Source: JACKBK01 sp963707275 (GTDB taxonomy: Bacteria > Chloroflexota > Anaerolineae > JAAEKA01). From it: 64,000 nucleotides of DNA. A model generated the notes under the pieces. The model did not search any database. It saw nothing but the letters and a program-made list of their open reading frames with translations, and was not told the DNA's origin. Location: positions 1 through 64,000 of the forward strand of contig CAVPPH010000003.1 of NCBI GenBank assembly GCA_963707275.1. The letters are read 5' to 3'. The position numbers were made by a program, and so were the translations under genes. Numbering within the stretch: position 1 is the first letter of the stretch; each line of letters begins with the position of its first letter. Below are positions 37,539-45,759 of this stretch, piece by piece.

Positions 37539-38552
37539 ATGATCGTCGTTATGAAACAAGGAGCCACGGCCGCTGAGATCGGCTCTCTCATCGCCCGGGT
37601 CGAGGAACTTGACCTGACGCCGCACCCGATCTACGGCGATATGCACACCGTGATCGCGGTCGTCGGCGAGGCGGTCACCGTCGAGCCGGAGATGTTCCTC
37701 CAGTTGCCGGGCGTCGAAACCGTGACCCGCATCGGCCACCAATTCAAGCTGGCCAGCCGGCAGACCATGCCCGATGACACCCTGATCGCCCTCAACGGCA
37801 CGGTCATCGGCGGCAGCAAGCTGGTGGTCATGGCCGGCCCGTGCAGCGTCGAGAGCCGCAGCCAGATGCTCGAGACGGCCCACGCGGTCAAGGAAGCCGG
37901 CGCACGCATTCTGCGCGGCGGCGCGTTCAAGCCGCGCACCTCGCCCTACTCCTTCCAGGGAATGGGGCTCAAGGGGCTGGAACTGCTGGCTGAAGCGCGC
38001 GAGGCCACCGGCCTCAAGATCGTCACCGAGGTGATGACGCCCGATGCAGTTCCGATGGTCAGCCAGTACGCCGATATTCTGCAGATCGGCGCGCGCAACA
38101 TGCAGAACTACGGCCTGCTCAACGCAGTCGGACGGACGCAGCGACCGGTGCTGCTCAAGCGCGGCATGATGAGCACCATCCAGGAACTGCTGATGTCGGC
38201 TGAGTACATTATGTCGAACGGTAACTACCGGGTGATGCTGTGCGAGCGCGGCATTCGCACCTTCGAACCGATGACGCGCAACACCTTCGACCTGAACGCC
38301 GTGCCGCTGCTCAAGCAACTTAGCCACCTGCCGGTCATCGGCGACCCCAGCCACGGCACTGGCCGCTGGGATCTGGTGGCGCCGATGGCCAAGGCAGCCG
38401 TCGCCTGCGGCGCGGATGGCCTGATCATTGAGGTACACCCCAAACCCGAGGAAGCGACCTCCGACGGCCCGCAAAGCCTGAAGCCGGAGCGTTTCGCCCA
38501 GTTGATGCGCGATCTGAAGCCGTTGGCGGAGGCGTTGGGGCGCGAGTTGTGA
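37539..38552 (+). CDS. aroF: 3-deoxy-7-phosphoheptulonate (DAHP) synthase, copy 1
   Basis: 337 residues. Condenses PEP and erythrose 4-phosphate, the first step of the shikimate pathway. An N-terminal ferredoxin-like regulatory domain (1-70, MIVVMKQGATAAEIGSLIAR) precedes the type I-beta barrel with VMAGPCSVESRSQMLETA, RGGAFKPRTSPYSFQGMG, IGARNMQNY, LLKRGMMSTIQELLMSAEYI and IGDPSHGTGRW. The N-terminal domain is the Tyr/Phe feedback module of the Thermotoga-type enzyme. The start is ATG 37539 with AGGCAGG upstream. Copy 2 follows after 131 bases. Confidence 0.92.
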   Translation: MIVVMKQGATAAEIGSLIARVEELDLTPHPIYGDMHTVIAVVGEAVTVEPEMFLQLPGVETVTRIGHQFKLASRQTMPDDTLIALNGTVIGGSKLVVMAGPCSVESRSQMLETAHAVKEAGARILRGGAFKPRTSPYSFQGMGLKGLELLAEAREATGLKIVTEVMTPDAVPMVSQYADILQIGARNMQNYGLLNAVGRTQRPVLLKRGMMSTIQELLMSAEYIMSNGNYRVMLCERGIRTFEPMTRNTFDLNAVPLLKQLSHLPVIGDPSHGTGRWDLVAPMAKAAVACGADGLIIEVHPKPEEATSDGPQSLKPERFAQLMRDLKPLAEALGREL

Positions 38553-38559
38553 GTCGCAT

Positions 38560-38612
38560 TACGTGTTGCGTGTTACGACGACAGAGAAATACGCAACACG
38601 CATTACGTTTCA
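38560..38612. repeat. Short inverted repeat built from TTACGTGTTGCGTGTT words
   Basis: ATTACGTGTTGCGTGTTACG near 38560 is followed about 15 bases later by the complementary ACGCAACACGCATTACG. The same TTACGTGTTGCGTGTT word occurs at 52600-52616, between the two aconitase X subunit genes. It is an intergenic repeat without clear function. Confidence 0.6.
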
Positions 38613-38683
38613 CACATCCCCAATTACCGCCATTTCCCACCACTTGATGTAAAATTTCACGGACAAATCCACGAGGTTATGCT

Positions 38684-39697
38684 ATGATCATAGTCATGAG
38701 AGCCGGCGCATCAACTGCCGAAATTGAACACGTCACCAGCCGCATTGACGAGTTGGGCTACGCGGCGCATCTGAGCCAGGGCACTGAACGCACCATCATC
38801 GGCGTCATCGGCGACGAGCGACCGCTGGAGTCGGCCACCTTCGAGGTGATGGACGGCGTCGAAAAGACGATCTCCATTCTGCCGCCCTATAAGCTGGCCA
38901 GCCGCGAATGGCGGCGCGAGACCACCGTCATCGACGTCGGCGCGACGAAGATCGGCGGCCAGCAACTGGCGCTGATGGCCGGGCCATGCAGCGTCGAAAG
39001 CCGCGGCCAGCTTCTGGAGATCGCCCACGCGGTCAAGGAGGCCGGCGCGACCATGCTGCGCGGCGGCGCCTACAAGCCGCGCTCCTCGCCTTACTCGTTT
39101 CAGGGCATGGGCGTCGAGGGGCTGGAGATACTGGCCGAAGCGCGCGCGCAGACCGGCCTGGCTGTCGTCACCGAGGTGATGGCGCCTGACAAGGTCGATC
39201 TGGTGTCAGAATACGCCGACGTTTTGCAGATCGGCGCGCGCAACATGCAGAACTACGCGCTGCTGCTGGCAGTGGGCAAGTCGAACCGTCCAGTGCTGCT
39301 CAAACGCGGCATGATGAGCACCATCGAAGAACTGCTGATGTCGGCCGAATACATCCTGTCGGCCGGCAACTACAATGTCATGCTGTGCGAGCGCGGTATC
39401 CGCACCTTCGAGACCTACACCCGCAACACCACCGACATCAACGCGATCCCGGCGCTCAAACACCTGACGCATCTGCCGGTCATCGGCGACCCCAGCCACG
39501 GCACCGGCCGTTGGCCGCTGGTTGCCCCGGTCGCGAGGGCGCTGGTAGCCGCCGGCGCTGACGGCCTGATCGTCGAGGTGCACCACGACCCGGAACATGC
39601 CCTCTCCGACGGTGCACAGAGCCTCAAACCGGAACGCTTTGCCCAACTCGTCCGCGAGACGCGCCTGATTGCCGAGGCAGTAGGCAGAAAACTATGA
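38684..39697 (+). CDS. aroF: DAHP synthase, copy 2
   Basis: 337 residues, same architecture and length as copy 1: regulatory domain MIIVMRAGASTAEIEHVTSR, catalytic LMAGPCSVESRGQLLEIAHA, RGGAYKPRSSPYSFQGMG, LLKRGMMSTIEELLMSAEYI, IGDPSHGTGRWPLVAPVARA. The barrels are very similar but the N-terminal regulatory domains have diverged, which fits two isoenzymes with different feedback inhibitors (for example Phe and Tyr); that assignment is inference. Both catalytic sites look complete. Confidence 0.92.
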   Translation: MIIVMRAGASTAEIEHVTSRIDELGYAAHLSQGTERTIIGVIGDERPLESATFEVMDGVEKTISILPPYKLASREWRRETTVIDVGATKIGGQQLALMAGPCSVESRGQLLEIAHAVKEAGATMLRGGAYKPRSSPYSFQGMGVEGLEILAEARAQTGLAVVTEVMAPDKVDLVSEYADVLQIGARNMQNYALLLAVGKSNRPVLLKRGMMSTIEELLMSAEYILSAGNYNVMLCERGIRTFETYTRNTTDINAIPALKHLTHLPVIGDPSHGTGRWPLVAPVARALVAAGADGLIVEVHHDPEHALSDGAQSLKPERFAQLVRETRLIAEAVGRKL

Positions 39698-39756
39698 GTT
39701 GATGCAGGAGGCGGGGAGAAAGCCGAACGAAGAGTTTGTTGCCGATCGCGCCAGAA

Positions 39757-39999
39757 TCATGCGCTGGCAAACGACTGCTGGAGGGTACGTTGAATGCCCT
39801 GTGGAAACGTGACCAGTAAGAACATTTCGGCTGGAAACAGATAATCCTCGCCGCTTTCGTCAATGACGCGTAAATCTCCATCGCGCTGTGCGCTGTCATC
39901 TCTCAGAACGCGATAGACTTTATGCATTTCCAGCGACGCCGGGTACTGGGTATTATCAATGCAAATGGCGAACTGTGGTGTTGAAAGACTCGTAGCCAT
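39757..39999 (-). CDS. Small conserved hypothetical protein
   Basis: 80 residues: TPQFAICIDNTQYPASLEMH, KVYRVLRDD, GDLRVIDESGEDYLFPAEMF and a C-terminal PQGIQRTLQQSF. I recall the same pattern (KVYRVL-D, RVIDESGEDYLYPA) in many small cyanobacterial and Chloroflexota proteins of unknown function. It lies 3 bases downstream of another small protein gene, with which it seems regularly paired. The beta-rich look would suit a small binding protein; nothing more can be said. Confidence 0.65.
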   Translation of the reverse strand: MATSLSTPQFAICIDNTQYPASLEMHKVYRVLRDDSAQRDGDLRVIDESGEDYLFPAEMFLLVTFPQGIQRTLQQSFASA

Positions 40000-40002
40000 G
40001 TA

Positions 40003-40242
40003 TCACCTGTTATCTGTGTAACGTTTTCGTTTGAACTCTTTTCTACCGATACCGCGCGCCTCATACCAATGGATTTCCGCCTGTCGCGTTTCGCCATTCG
40101 GTAGCTCGATAGTGGCGATGCCTTTCATCTTGCGCCAGCGTCCTGAACCATACCGTTTCCGCAGACGGGCGATCTCGCAAATCGAACTACCTACGGCGAT
40201 GATCTCGATATCGGTAATCTCATCCAGAATCCTGAACGACAT
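40003..40242 (-). CDS. Small conserved hypothetical protein, partner of the downstream gene
   Basis: 79 residues, basic: MSFRILDEITDIEIIAVGSS, IARLRKRYGSGRWRKMKGIA, ELPNGETRQAEIHWYEARGI and GRKEFKRKR. The RYG-GRWRKMKGIA and AEIHWYEA-GIG-KE-K-K motifs match unnamed proteins that I recall next to the family of the preceding entry. The pairing (this gene first) in unrelated genomes suggests a toxin-antitoxin-like or other two-part unit, but no catalytic motif supports that. Confidence 0.65.
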   Translation of the reverse strand: MSFRILDEITDIEIIAVGSSICEIARLRKRYGSGRWRKMKGIATIELPNGETRQAEIHWYEARGIGRKEFKRKRYTDNR

Positions 40243-40454
40243 GAATCATCGTTGTGTTGGCAGTAGAAACAGAGCAGAACACTCATAACCACCGGGTGAA
40301 TCATCTCCTCGACGACCAACCCCTGGCTGGCATCGAAGCAAAGTCATTATAACACGGCGTGGTATTGTTGCACAGAGAAGCGCGCAGACTTGACAAGACC
40401 CTTTCTCGTGGTCTCGAATCAACAAAGATTTTGTTCAGAGCATTGAGTTACCCC

Positions 40455-41363
40455 ATGAGTGCTAGGTTGCAATCATTCGACAAACCGCTGACTACATGCA
40501 CTGTCGCCATCGCCGGCCTGGGGCTGATGGGCGGGTCGCTGGGGTTGGCATTGCGCGGCAAGGCAGCGCGCGTCGTCGGCATCGCCCGCCGGGCCGAGAC
40601 GGTCACGCAGGCGCTGGCCATCGGCGCAATCGACGACGGTGCGGCTGATCTCAGCGCAGCCGGCGAAGCAGACCTGATCGTGCTCGCGACACCGGTGGGT
40701 GTCATCTTGCGCCAGATCGACCAGATCGGCGCGCTGGTAGAACGTGGCGCCCTGCGCGCAGGCGTCGTCCTGACCGACATGGGCAGCACCAAGACCGAGA
40801 TCTGCGACGCCATGGCGCGGCTGCCGGCCAGCGTACAGCCGGTCGGCGCGCACCCGATGTGCGGCAAGGAGACCTCCGGGCTGGACGTGGCCGAGAGCAC
40901 GCTGTACCACGGCGCGCCGTTCATCCTCTGCCCGCTGCCACGTAGCGAGCCGCGGGCCACGCAGCTTGTCGCGGATCTGGCGACTGCCGTGGGTGCGTGC
41001 CCACTGACGCTCGATCCGCAGCGCCACGACCGCCTGGCGGCCGCCATCAGCCACGCGCCCTATCTGGCATCGGTCGCAGTCTTCGCCGCTGCCGGCGAAT
41101 TGGCTGGCAACGATCCCGCCACCTGGCAACTGGCGGCCAGCGGCTTCCGTTCCACTTCCCGGCTGGCCGGCAGCGATCCGGTGATGATGGCCGACATCCT
41201 GCACAGCAACCGCGCCGCTGTACTCGAACATCTGGACCGCCTGCGCCATCAGCTCGACCTGCTGGCTGCCCTTGTTTCCGGCGACGACCGCGCCGCGCTG
41301 CAAGCCCAGCTTACCAGCGTCCAGGCCCAGCGCCAGGCGTTCCTCGACCAATACGGAAGCTGA
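40455..41363 (+). CDS. tyrA: Prephenate dehydrogenase
   Basis: About 302 residues. Oxidatively decarboxylates prephenate to 4-hydroxyphenylpyruvate, the Tyr branch. Visible: NAD-binding VAIAGLGLMGGSLGLAL, VLATPVGVI, VVLTDMGSTKTEIC, VGAHPMCGKETSGLDVAEST and SHAPYLASVAVFAAAGELAG in the dimerisation/catalytic helical domain. The C-terminal ACT domain of some homologues is absent. I prefer ATG 40455 because the roughly 32 residues encoded before it (from 40359) do not resemble the family. Confidence 0.88.
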   Translation: MSARLQSFDKPLTTCTVAIAGLGLMGGSLGLALRGKAARVVGIARRAETVTQALAIGAIDDGAADLSAAGEADLIVLATPVGVILRQIDQIGALVERGALRAGVVLTDMGSTKTEICDAMARLPASVQPVGAHPMCGKETSGLDVAESTLYHGAPFILCPLPRSEPRATQLVADLATAVGACPLTLDPQRHDRLAAAISHAPYLASVAVFAAAGELAGNDPATWQLAASGFRSTSRLAGSDPVMMADILHSNRAAVLEHLDRLRHQLDLLAALVSGDDRAALQAQLTSVQAQRQAFLDQYGS

Positions 41364-41459
41364 ACACGCGCCTCTAAGGCGACAGTCACTTTCGGAAAGT
41401 GACTGTCACCTGGTCCCACTTCATGTCCAGCAACGCGCAATACGAGCCTCTATCGCCAT

Positions 41460-42798
41460 GAACCTCACCATCCATCCTGTCAAAGAACTGTTCGGAACCG
41501 CGCGCGTCCCCGGCGACAAGTCGATCTCCCACCGCGCCGCCATGTTTGCCTCGCTGGCCGAGGGCGAGAGTCGCGTGCGCAACTTCCTGCCTGGCGGCGA
41601 TTGCCTGGCAACTCTGGGCGTACTGCGCGCGCTGGGCGTGACCATCGACCAGCCGTCGCCCACGGAACTGCGCATCGACGGCGTCGGTCTGCACGGCTGG
41701 CAGGAGCCGGCCGCGCCGCTGGACTGCGTCAACTCAGGCACCACCATGCGTCTGATGGCCGGCCTTCTGGCCGGCCAGAGCTTCTTCAGCATCCTCGACG
41801 GCAGCCGCCAGTTGACCCGCCGGCCGATGGCGCGCATCGTCGAACCGCTGCGGCAGATGGGTGCGACCATTCACGGTCGCCAGGACGGACGGCTGGCGCC
41901 GCTGGCGATCCGCGGCCACGCGCTGGGCGGCATCGACTACACCCTGCCAGTGGCCAGCGCGCAGGTCAAGTCGGCCATCCTGCTGGCGGGCCTCTACAGC
42001 AATGGCTTGGCCATCGTGCGCGAGCCTGCGCCGACCCGCGACCACACCGAGCGAATGCTGACTTCAATGGGCGCGCAGGTCGGCAAGCTGGGCCAGGTCA
42101 TCGCCAGCGAACGACCCCAGCGTCCGCTGCTGCCGCTGGACCTGACCGTCCCCGGCGACATTTCTTCGGCTGCGTTTCTGCTGGCCGCGGGACTGTTGGC
42201 GCCGGGCGGCCACATCACGTTGGAAGGTGTGGGCGTCAACCCGACGCGCACAGGCATCATCGATATTCTGCAAGCCATGGGCGCGGCTCTGCGCATCGAG
42301 AACCTGCGCGAGGAAGCGGGCGAACCGGTGGCCGACATCGTTGTCGCTGGTCGGGGTGCGGTCACCGGTAGGGGCGGGGTGACCCCGCCCCTACATGGCG
42401 TCGAGATCGGCGGCGAGTTGATCCCGCGTGCCATCGACGAATTCCCTGTGATCGCGGTGGTGGCGACCCAGGCACGCGGTCGCACGGTTGTGCGCGACGC
42501 CGCCGAATTGCGCGTCAAGGAGACCGACCGTATCGCAACGATCGTGGCCGAGTTGCGCACGCTGGGCGCGCAGATCGGGGAGCGGCCTGATGGGTTCGTG
42601 ATCGAAGGACCGACCGAGCTGCGCAGCGCGCCCGTCAGCAGCCACGGCGACCACCGGCTGGCCATGGCGCTGGCCATCGCCGGACTGGCGGCAACCGGCC
42701 CCGTCCTCGTCGAAGACACCGACTGCATCGCCGACAGCTTTCCCGGTTTCGATCGGATGCTGCGGGCGTTGGGTGCGGAGATGACTGAGTATGAATGA
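41460..42798 (+). CDS. aroA: EPSP synthase (3-phosphoshikimate 1-carboxyvinyltransferase)
   Basis: 446 residues. Adds the enolpyruvyl group of PEP to shikimate 3-phosphate. Family motifs: VPGDKSISHRAAMFASLAEG, LDCVNSGTTMRLMAGLLAGQ, PVASAQVKSAILLAGLYSNG, VPGDISSAAFLLAAGLLAPG, ELRVKETDRIA and SHGDHRLAMALAIAGLAATG. Residues around 301-313 (VTGRGGVTPPLHG) are encoded by a 27-base palindrome (42368-42394) inserted in frame in a loop of the C-terminal domain. No Gly96-type loop change is obvious (NSGTTMR is intact). Confidence 0.93.
42368..42394. repeat. 27-base palindrome inside aroA
   Basis: Arms GTAGGGGCGGGG and CCCCGCCCCTAC flank TGA. It is read in frame (GRGGVTPPLH) without a stop. A copy of identical length lies inside the aroB part of aroK-aroB at 47907-47933. 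Confidence 0.85.
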
Positions 42799-42837
42799 TC
42801 CAAGACCGGAAGCCGGCGGCAGAATGCGGCAAATTGT

Positions 42838-42866
42838 TTGTCTTGGCACTTTCATCATGGTATGAT
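42838..42866 (+). promoter_or_regulatory. Probable promoter of the toxin-antitoxin pair
   Basis: TTGTCT at 42838-42843 and TATGAT at 42861-42866, spacer 17, followed by an AGGAGG site and the antitoxin ATG at 42892. Confidence 0.5.
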
Positions 42867-42891
42867 GCAGCCAGCATCAGGAGGATTAGCC

Positions 42892-43149
42892 ATGAACGGA
42901 CTTAGGACATACGAAGGCATCTATCGTGAAGGTAAGATTGAACTGACAGCCGTTCCCTACGGCGTGCGCGAGGCAACGCCTGTGCTCGTGACCTTCCTGG
43001 AGACGAAGGGCGTGTCACTGCGTGAGCGTGGCATCGATGAGGCGCAGGCTGCCGACCTGCGGGCTCGTTTAGCCACCTTTGCCGAGGACTGGGATAGCCC
43101 GGAGATGGACGTCTACGATGACTACGAAGCCAACAAAGGCGACCTCTAG
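42892..43149 (+). CDS. Probable antitoxin of a MazF/PemK-type pair
   Basis: 85 residues: YEGIYREGKIELTAVPYGVR, PVLVTFLETKGVSLRERGID and an acidic C-terminus AEDWDSPEMDVYDDYEANKG. The N-terminal part looks like the short beta-rich motif of antitoxins often found beside mRNA interferases in cyanobacteria and Chloroflexota; the acidic tail would wrap the basic toxin. It overlaps the following toxin gene by 32 bases. A perfect AGGAGG lies upstream. It probably represses its own promoter, as is usual for type II modules. Confidence 0.72.
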   Translation: MNGLRTYEGIYREGKIELTAVPYGVREATPVLVTFLETKGVSLRERGIDEAQAADLRARLATFAEDWDSPEMDVYDDYEANKGDL

Positions 43150-43486
43150 CCGCGGCGCTGTCGTATTGGTGCTCTTCCCAGACTCCAGTTTGCGAACCGC
43201 CAAGCGACGCCCTGTGTTGGTAGTTCAAAGAGACGACCTAGCTTCTGGCTTGCCCCAGGTTATTGTGGCGATGATCACCAGCAACCTCACACGTGCTAAT
43301 CATCTGAGCCGTGTAACGGTGCTGTTCGCCACCGCGGAGGGAAAGCAATCAGGATTGTTGAATGACTCCGTTGTCATGACAGACAACCTTGCTACGGTTC
43401 TCGAGTCGGCCATCGATCGAGAAATTGGTACCTTACCACTATCGAAGGTGGACGCAGTACTCAAACATACGCTGGGCTTGTCGTGA
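43118..43486 (+). CDS. MazF/PemK-like endoribonuclease toxin
   Basis: 122 residues. RGAVVLVLFPDSSLRTAKRR with PVLVVQRD and VIVAMITSNLTR are the SH3-like barrel signatures of PemK/MazF (R/K-x-RPVLV-Q and the conserved ITS/T). SVVMTDNLATVLESAIDREI and GTLPLSKVDAVLKHTLGL complete the fold. Such toxins cleave mRNA at short motifs. Its stop overlaps the GTG start of aroE by four bases (GTGA), so toxin and an essential biosynthetic gene appear translationally coupled. Confidence 0.82.
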   Translation: MTTKPTKATSSRGAVVLVLFPDSSLRTAKRRPVLVVQRDDLASGLPQVIVAMITSNLTRANHLSRVTVLFATAEGKQSGLLNDSVVMTDNLATVLESAIDREIGTLPLSKVDAVLKHTLGLS

Positions 43487-44400
43487 CGTCAGACGCTCCC
43501 GCTAGACAACACAAAACTGGTCTTATCGGTTGGCCGCTGGGGCATAGCGTCAGCCCGGCGATGCACAACGCGGCGTTCGAGGCGCTGGGGCTGGATGGAC
43601 GTTACGACGCGTTGCCGGTGGCGCTGCAAGACGTTGAGGCGCTGGTGCGCAGCCTGCCTGCGCGCGGCTACCGCGGCGTCAACGTGACGATCCCGCACAA
43701 GCAGGCCGTCATGCCGCTGATGGACGACCTGAGCGACGCCGCGCGGCTGATCGGGGCGGTCAACACGATTATCGTAAAACGATTTTCCAAATCGTTATCT
43801 GTGCCCGCAGGGAGAAACGATTTGGAAAATCGTTCTACGGTATTGCACGGCGACAACACCGACTGGCTGGGGTTTCTCTACCCCTTGGACACGCGCGGGT
43901 TCGACCTGGCGGGCAAGTCAGTCTTGCTGCTGGGCGCGGGCGGCTCAGCGCGCGCCGTGGCCTATGCACTGGCGCAGCGTGGCGTTGCCAGCCTGGCAAT
44001 CTGGAATCGCCATCCCGATCGCGCCGCCGAACTGGCCAGCCATGTTGCTGCGCTCGCCCCCACATTGACAATTCACCAATTCACCAATTCACCAGTGACG
44101 ATTTCCGCTCCTCCTCCCGACCTCATCGTCAACACCACCCCCGTGGGTATGTGGCCCAACGCGGACGCGTCCCCATGGCCCGATGATCTGCTCTTCCCGC
44201 CTGGCGCGCTGGTGTATGATCTGGTCTACCGGCCAGAGGTGACGCTTTTTTTGCGACAGGCGACAGCGGCCGGCTGCGCGACGCAAGGCGGGCTGGAGAT
44301 GCTGGTCGCCCAGGGCGCTGCGTCGTTTGAGATGTGGACGGGGAAAGAGCCGCCTATGGATGCCATGATGTTGGCAGCTTCTGCGGCACTGCTGAAATAA
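43483..44400 (+). CDS. aroE: Shikimate dehydrogenase
   Basis: 305 residues, longer than the usual 270-285. Reduces 3-dehydroshikimate with NADPH. LIGWPLGHSVSPAMHNAAFE, GYRGVNVTIPHKQAVMPLMD (catalytic Lys), AVNTI, HGDNTDWLGF (catalytic Asp), LLLGAGGSARAVAYALAQRG and VNTTPVGMWP are all present. Two insertions lie in loops: about 22 residues from an inverted repeat (43773-43839) between AVNTI and HGDNTDW, and about 8 residues from an ATTCACCA triplet tandem repeat (44071-44094). The GTG start is fixed by its four-base overlap with the toxin gene. Confidence 0.92.
   Translation: MTSDAPARQHKTGLIGWPLGHSVSPAMHNAAFEALGLDGRYDALPVALQDVEALVRSLPARGYRGVNVTIPHKQAVMPLMDDLSDAARLIGAVNTIIVKRFSKSLSVPAGRNDLENRSTVLHGDNTDWLGFLYPLDTRGFDLAGKSVLLLGAGGSARAVAYALAQRGVASLAIWNRHPDRAAELASHVAALAPTLTIHQFTNSPVTISAPPPDLIVNTTPVGMWPNADASPWPDDLLFPPGALVYDLVYRPEVTLFLRQATAAGCATQGGLEMLVAQGAASFEMWTGKEPPMDAMMLAASAALLK
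43773..43839. repeat. Inverted repeat (AACGATTTTCCAAATCGTT family) inside aroE
   Basis: Left arm 43773-43796 and right arm 43816-43839 are complementary over 24 bases with one mismatch, loop 19 bases. The inner 19-base word AACGATTTTCCAAATCGTT and its complement recur at 62150-62252 and as a diverged half copy at 50853-50875. Here the element is translated without a stop. Confidence 0.85.
44071..44094 (+). repeat. Tandem triplicate of ATTCACCA inside aroE
   Basis: Three exact copies of an 8-base unit make 24 bases, so the frame is kept (HQFTNSPV). It sits in the loop before the conserved PPPDLIVNTTPVG strand. Confidence 0.8.
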
Positions 44401-44482
44401 CCGCCAACTCAGCGCGAGTTCAAGGGCACTATTCTCTTACTTTCTAGTTCTCTAAATCCTGTCCGCGACAAAGGATCTGACT

Positions 44483-45724
44483 ATGCTACGCTTTCTTACC
44501 GCCGGCGAGTCTCACGGCCCGGCACTGACCGCGATTCTGGAGGGTATGCCGGCAGGTCTGCCTCTTTCATCTGACAACCTCGCCGAGGACCTGGCGCGCC
44601 GGCAGACCGCCTACGGCGCGGGCGGGCGGATGAAGATCGAGAGCGACCGGGCACGCATCCTCAGCGGCGTCATGGCCGGCCAGACGACCGGCGCGCCCAT
44701 CGCCCTGTTGATCGAGAACAAGGACTACGCCAAGTGGCGCGAGCGGGAGATCGACCCGATGACCACGCCGCGGCCTGGCCACGCCGACCTGACCGGCGCG
44801 GTGAAATATGGCTACCGCGACCTGCGTCTTTCCCTTGAGCGGGCCAGCGCACGCGAGACGGCGGCGCGTGTCGCGGTGGGCGCCGTTTGCAAGGCGCTGC
44901 TGGCAGCGTTTGGCGTGCAAATCGGCAGCTACGTAACCATGATCGGCGGCGTGGAAGCGGACCGCGAGCGGCTTGAGACGCTTTCCTACGGGCAGCGCTT
45001 CGAGCTGGCTGAGAGCAACGATCTGCGCTGCCCCGACCTGCCAGCGGTGGAAGCCATGCGCGCGCGTGTCTGGGAGTGTATGCAGGCCAAAGACACCGTG
45101 GGCGGCGTCTTCGAGGTCGTCGCGCTGGGTCTGCCACCAGGACTAGGCAGCCACGTCCACTTCGATCGCCGCCTAAGCGGGCGCCTGATCGGCGCGCTGG
45201 CGTCGATCCACGCCATCAAGGGTGTGGAGCTTGGCCGCGCGTTCGAGAACGCGGCGAAGTACGGGACGGAAGTGCATGATGAGATATTTTTGGAGGAAGG
45301 GAAAACGGAAAGAGGGGAAAAGTGGGAAATCGGAGCGGATGGTTTGGTGGAGGGCGGGAGCGGGCGGCTGGTGCGGCGGACGAACCGGGCCGGCGGGCTG
45401 GAGGGCGGGATCACGACCGGCGAGCCGCTGGTGCTGCGGGCTGCCATGAAGCCGATCTCGACAACGCTCAACCCGCTGCGCAGCGTCGATCTGGCAACAG
45501 GCCAGCAAGACCAGACCACCTACGAACGCAGCGATTTCAATGCCGTGCCGCGCGCCGGCGTCGTGGGCGAGGCGATGGTGGCGTACGTGCTGGCCGACGC
45601 ACTGCTGGAAAAGCTGGGCGGCGACAGCCTGGCTGAGATTCGGCCGCGTTTCGAGGCATTGCGGCAGAACCGGCTGGAAGACCTGCCGATGGACAACGAG
45701 CCGTGGCGCTTTGGATTTGAGTAG
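44483..45724 (+). CDS. aroC: Chorismate synthase
   Basis: 413 residues. Eliminates phosphate from EPSP with reduced FMN to give chorismate. MLRFLTAGESHGPALTAILE, RRQTAYGAGGRMKIESDRAR, RPGHADLTGAVKYGYRDLRL, ERASARETAARVAVGAV, and the C-terminal TNRAGGLEGGITTGEPLVLR, AAMKPISTTLNPLRSVDLAT and RSDFNAVPRAGVVGEAMVA-type motifs are present. Between VHDEIF and RRTNRAGG about 28 residues are found where homologues have far fewer; the DNA there is purine-rich and unlike its surroundings (45290-45364). AAGGATC lies before the ATG. Confidence 0.93.
   Translation: MLRFLTAGESHGPALTAILEGMPAGLPLSSDNLAEDLARRQTAYGAGGRMKIESDRARILSGVMAGQTTGAPIALLIENKDYAKWREREIDPMTTPRPGHADLTGAVKYGYRDLRLSLERASARETAARVAVGAVCKALLAAFGVQIGSYVTMIGGVEADRERLETLSYGQRFELAESNDLRCPDLPAVEAMRARVWECMQAKDTVGGVFEVVALGLPPGLGSHVHFDRRLSGRLIGALASIHAIKGVELGRAFENAAKYGTEVHDEIFLEEGKTERGEKWEIGADGLVEGGSGRLVRRTNRAGGLEGGITTGEPLVLRAAMKPISTTLNPLRSVDLATGQQDQTTYERSDFNAVPRAGVVGEAMVAYVLADALLEKLGGDSLAEIRPRFEALRQNRLEDLPMDNEPWRFGFE
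45290..45364 (+). other. Purine-rich in-frame insertion in aroC
   Basis: The coding strand is almost all G and A (for example GGAGGAAGGGAAAACGGAAA) and encodes LEEGKTERGEKWEIGADGLV. This lies in the loop before the TNRAGG motif and interrupts otherwise GC-rich codons with C/G third positions. Confidence 0.6.
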
Positions 45725-45759
45725 CGCGGGCGAGGCGGGTATCCGGCCGGTAGCCGGAC

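Noticed and set aside
36087..38552. One 821-codon open frame covering AroH, part of PheA and DAHP synthase
   Set aside because: Between about 36972 and 37538 it is out of frame with the real pheA sequence, which continues to 37428 one base shifted, and it re-enters real coding only by chance at the DAHP synthase start.
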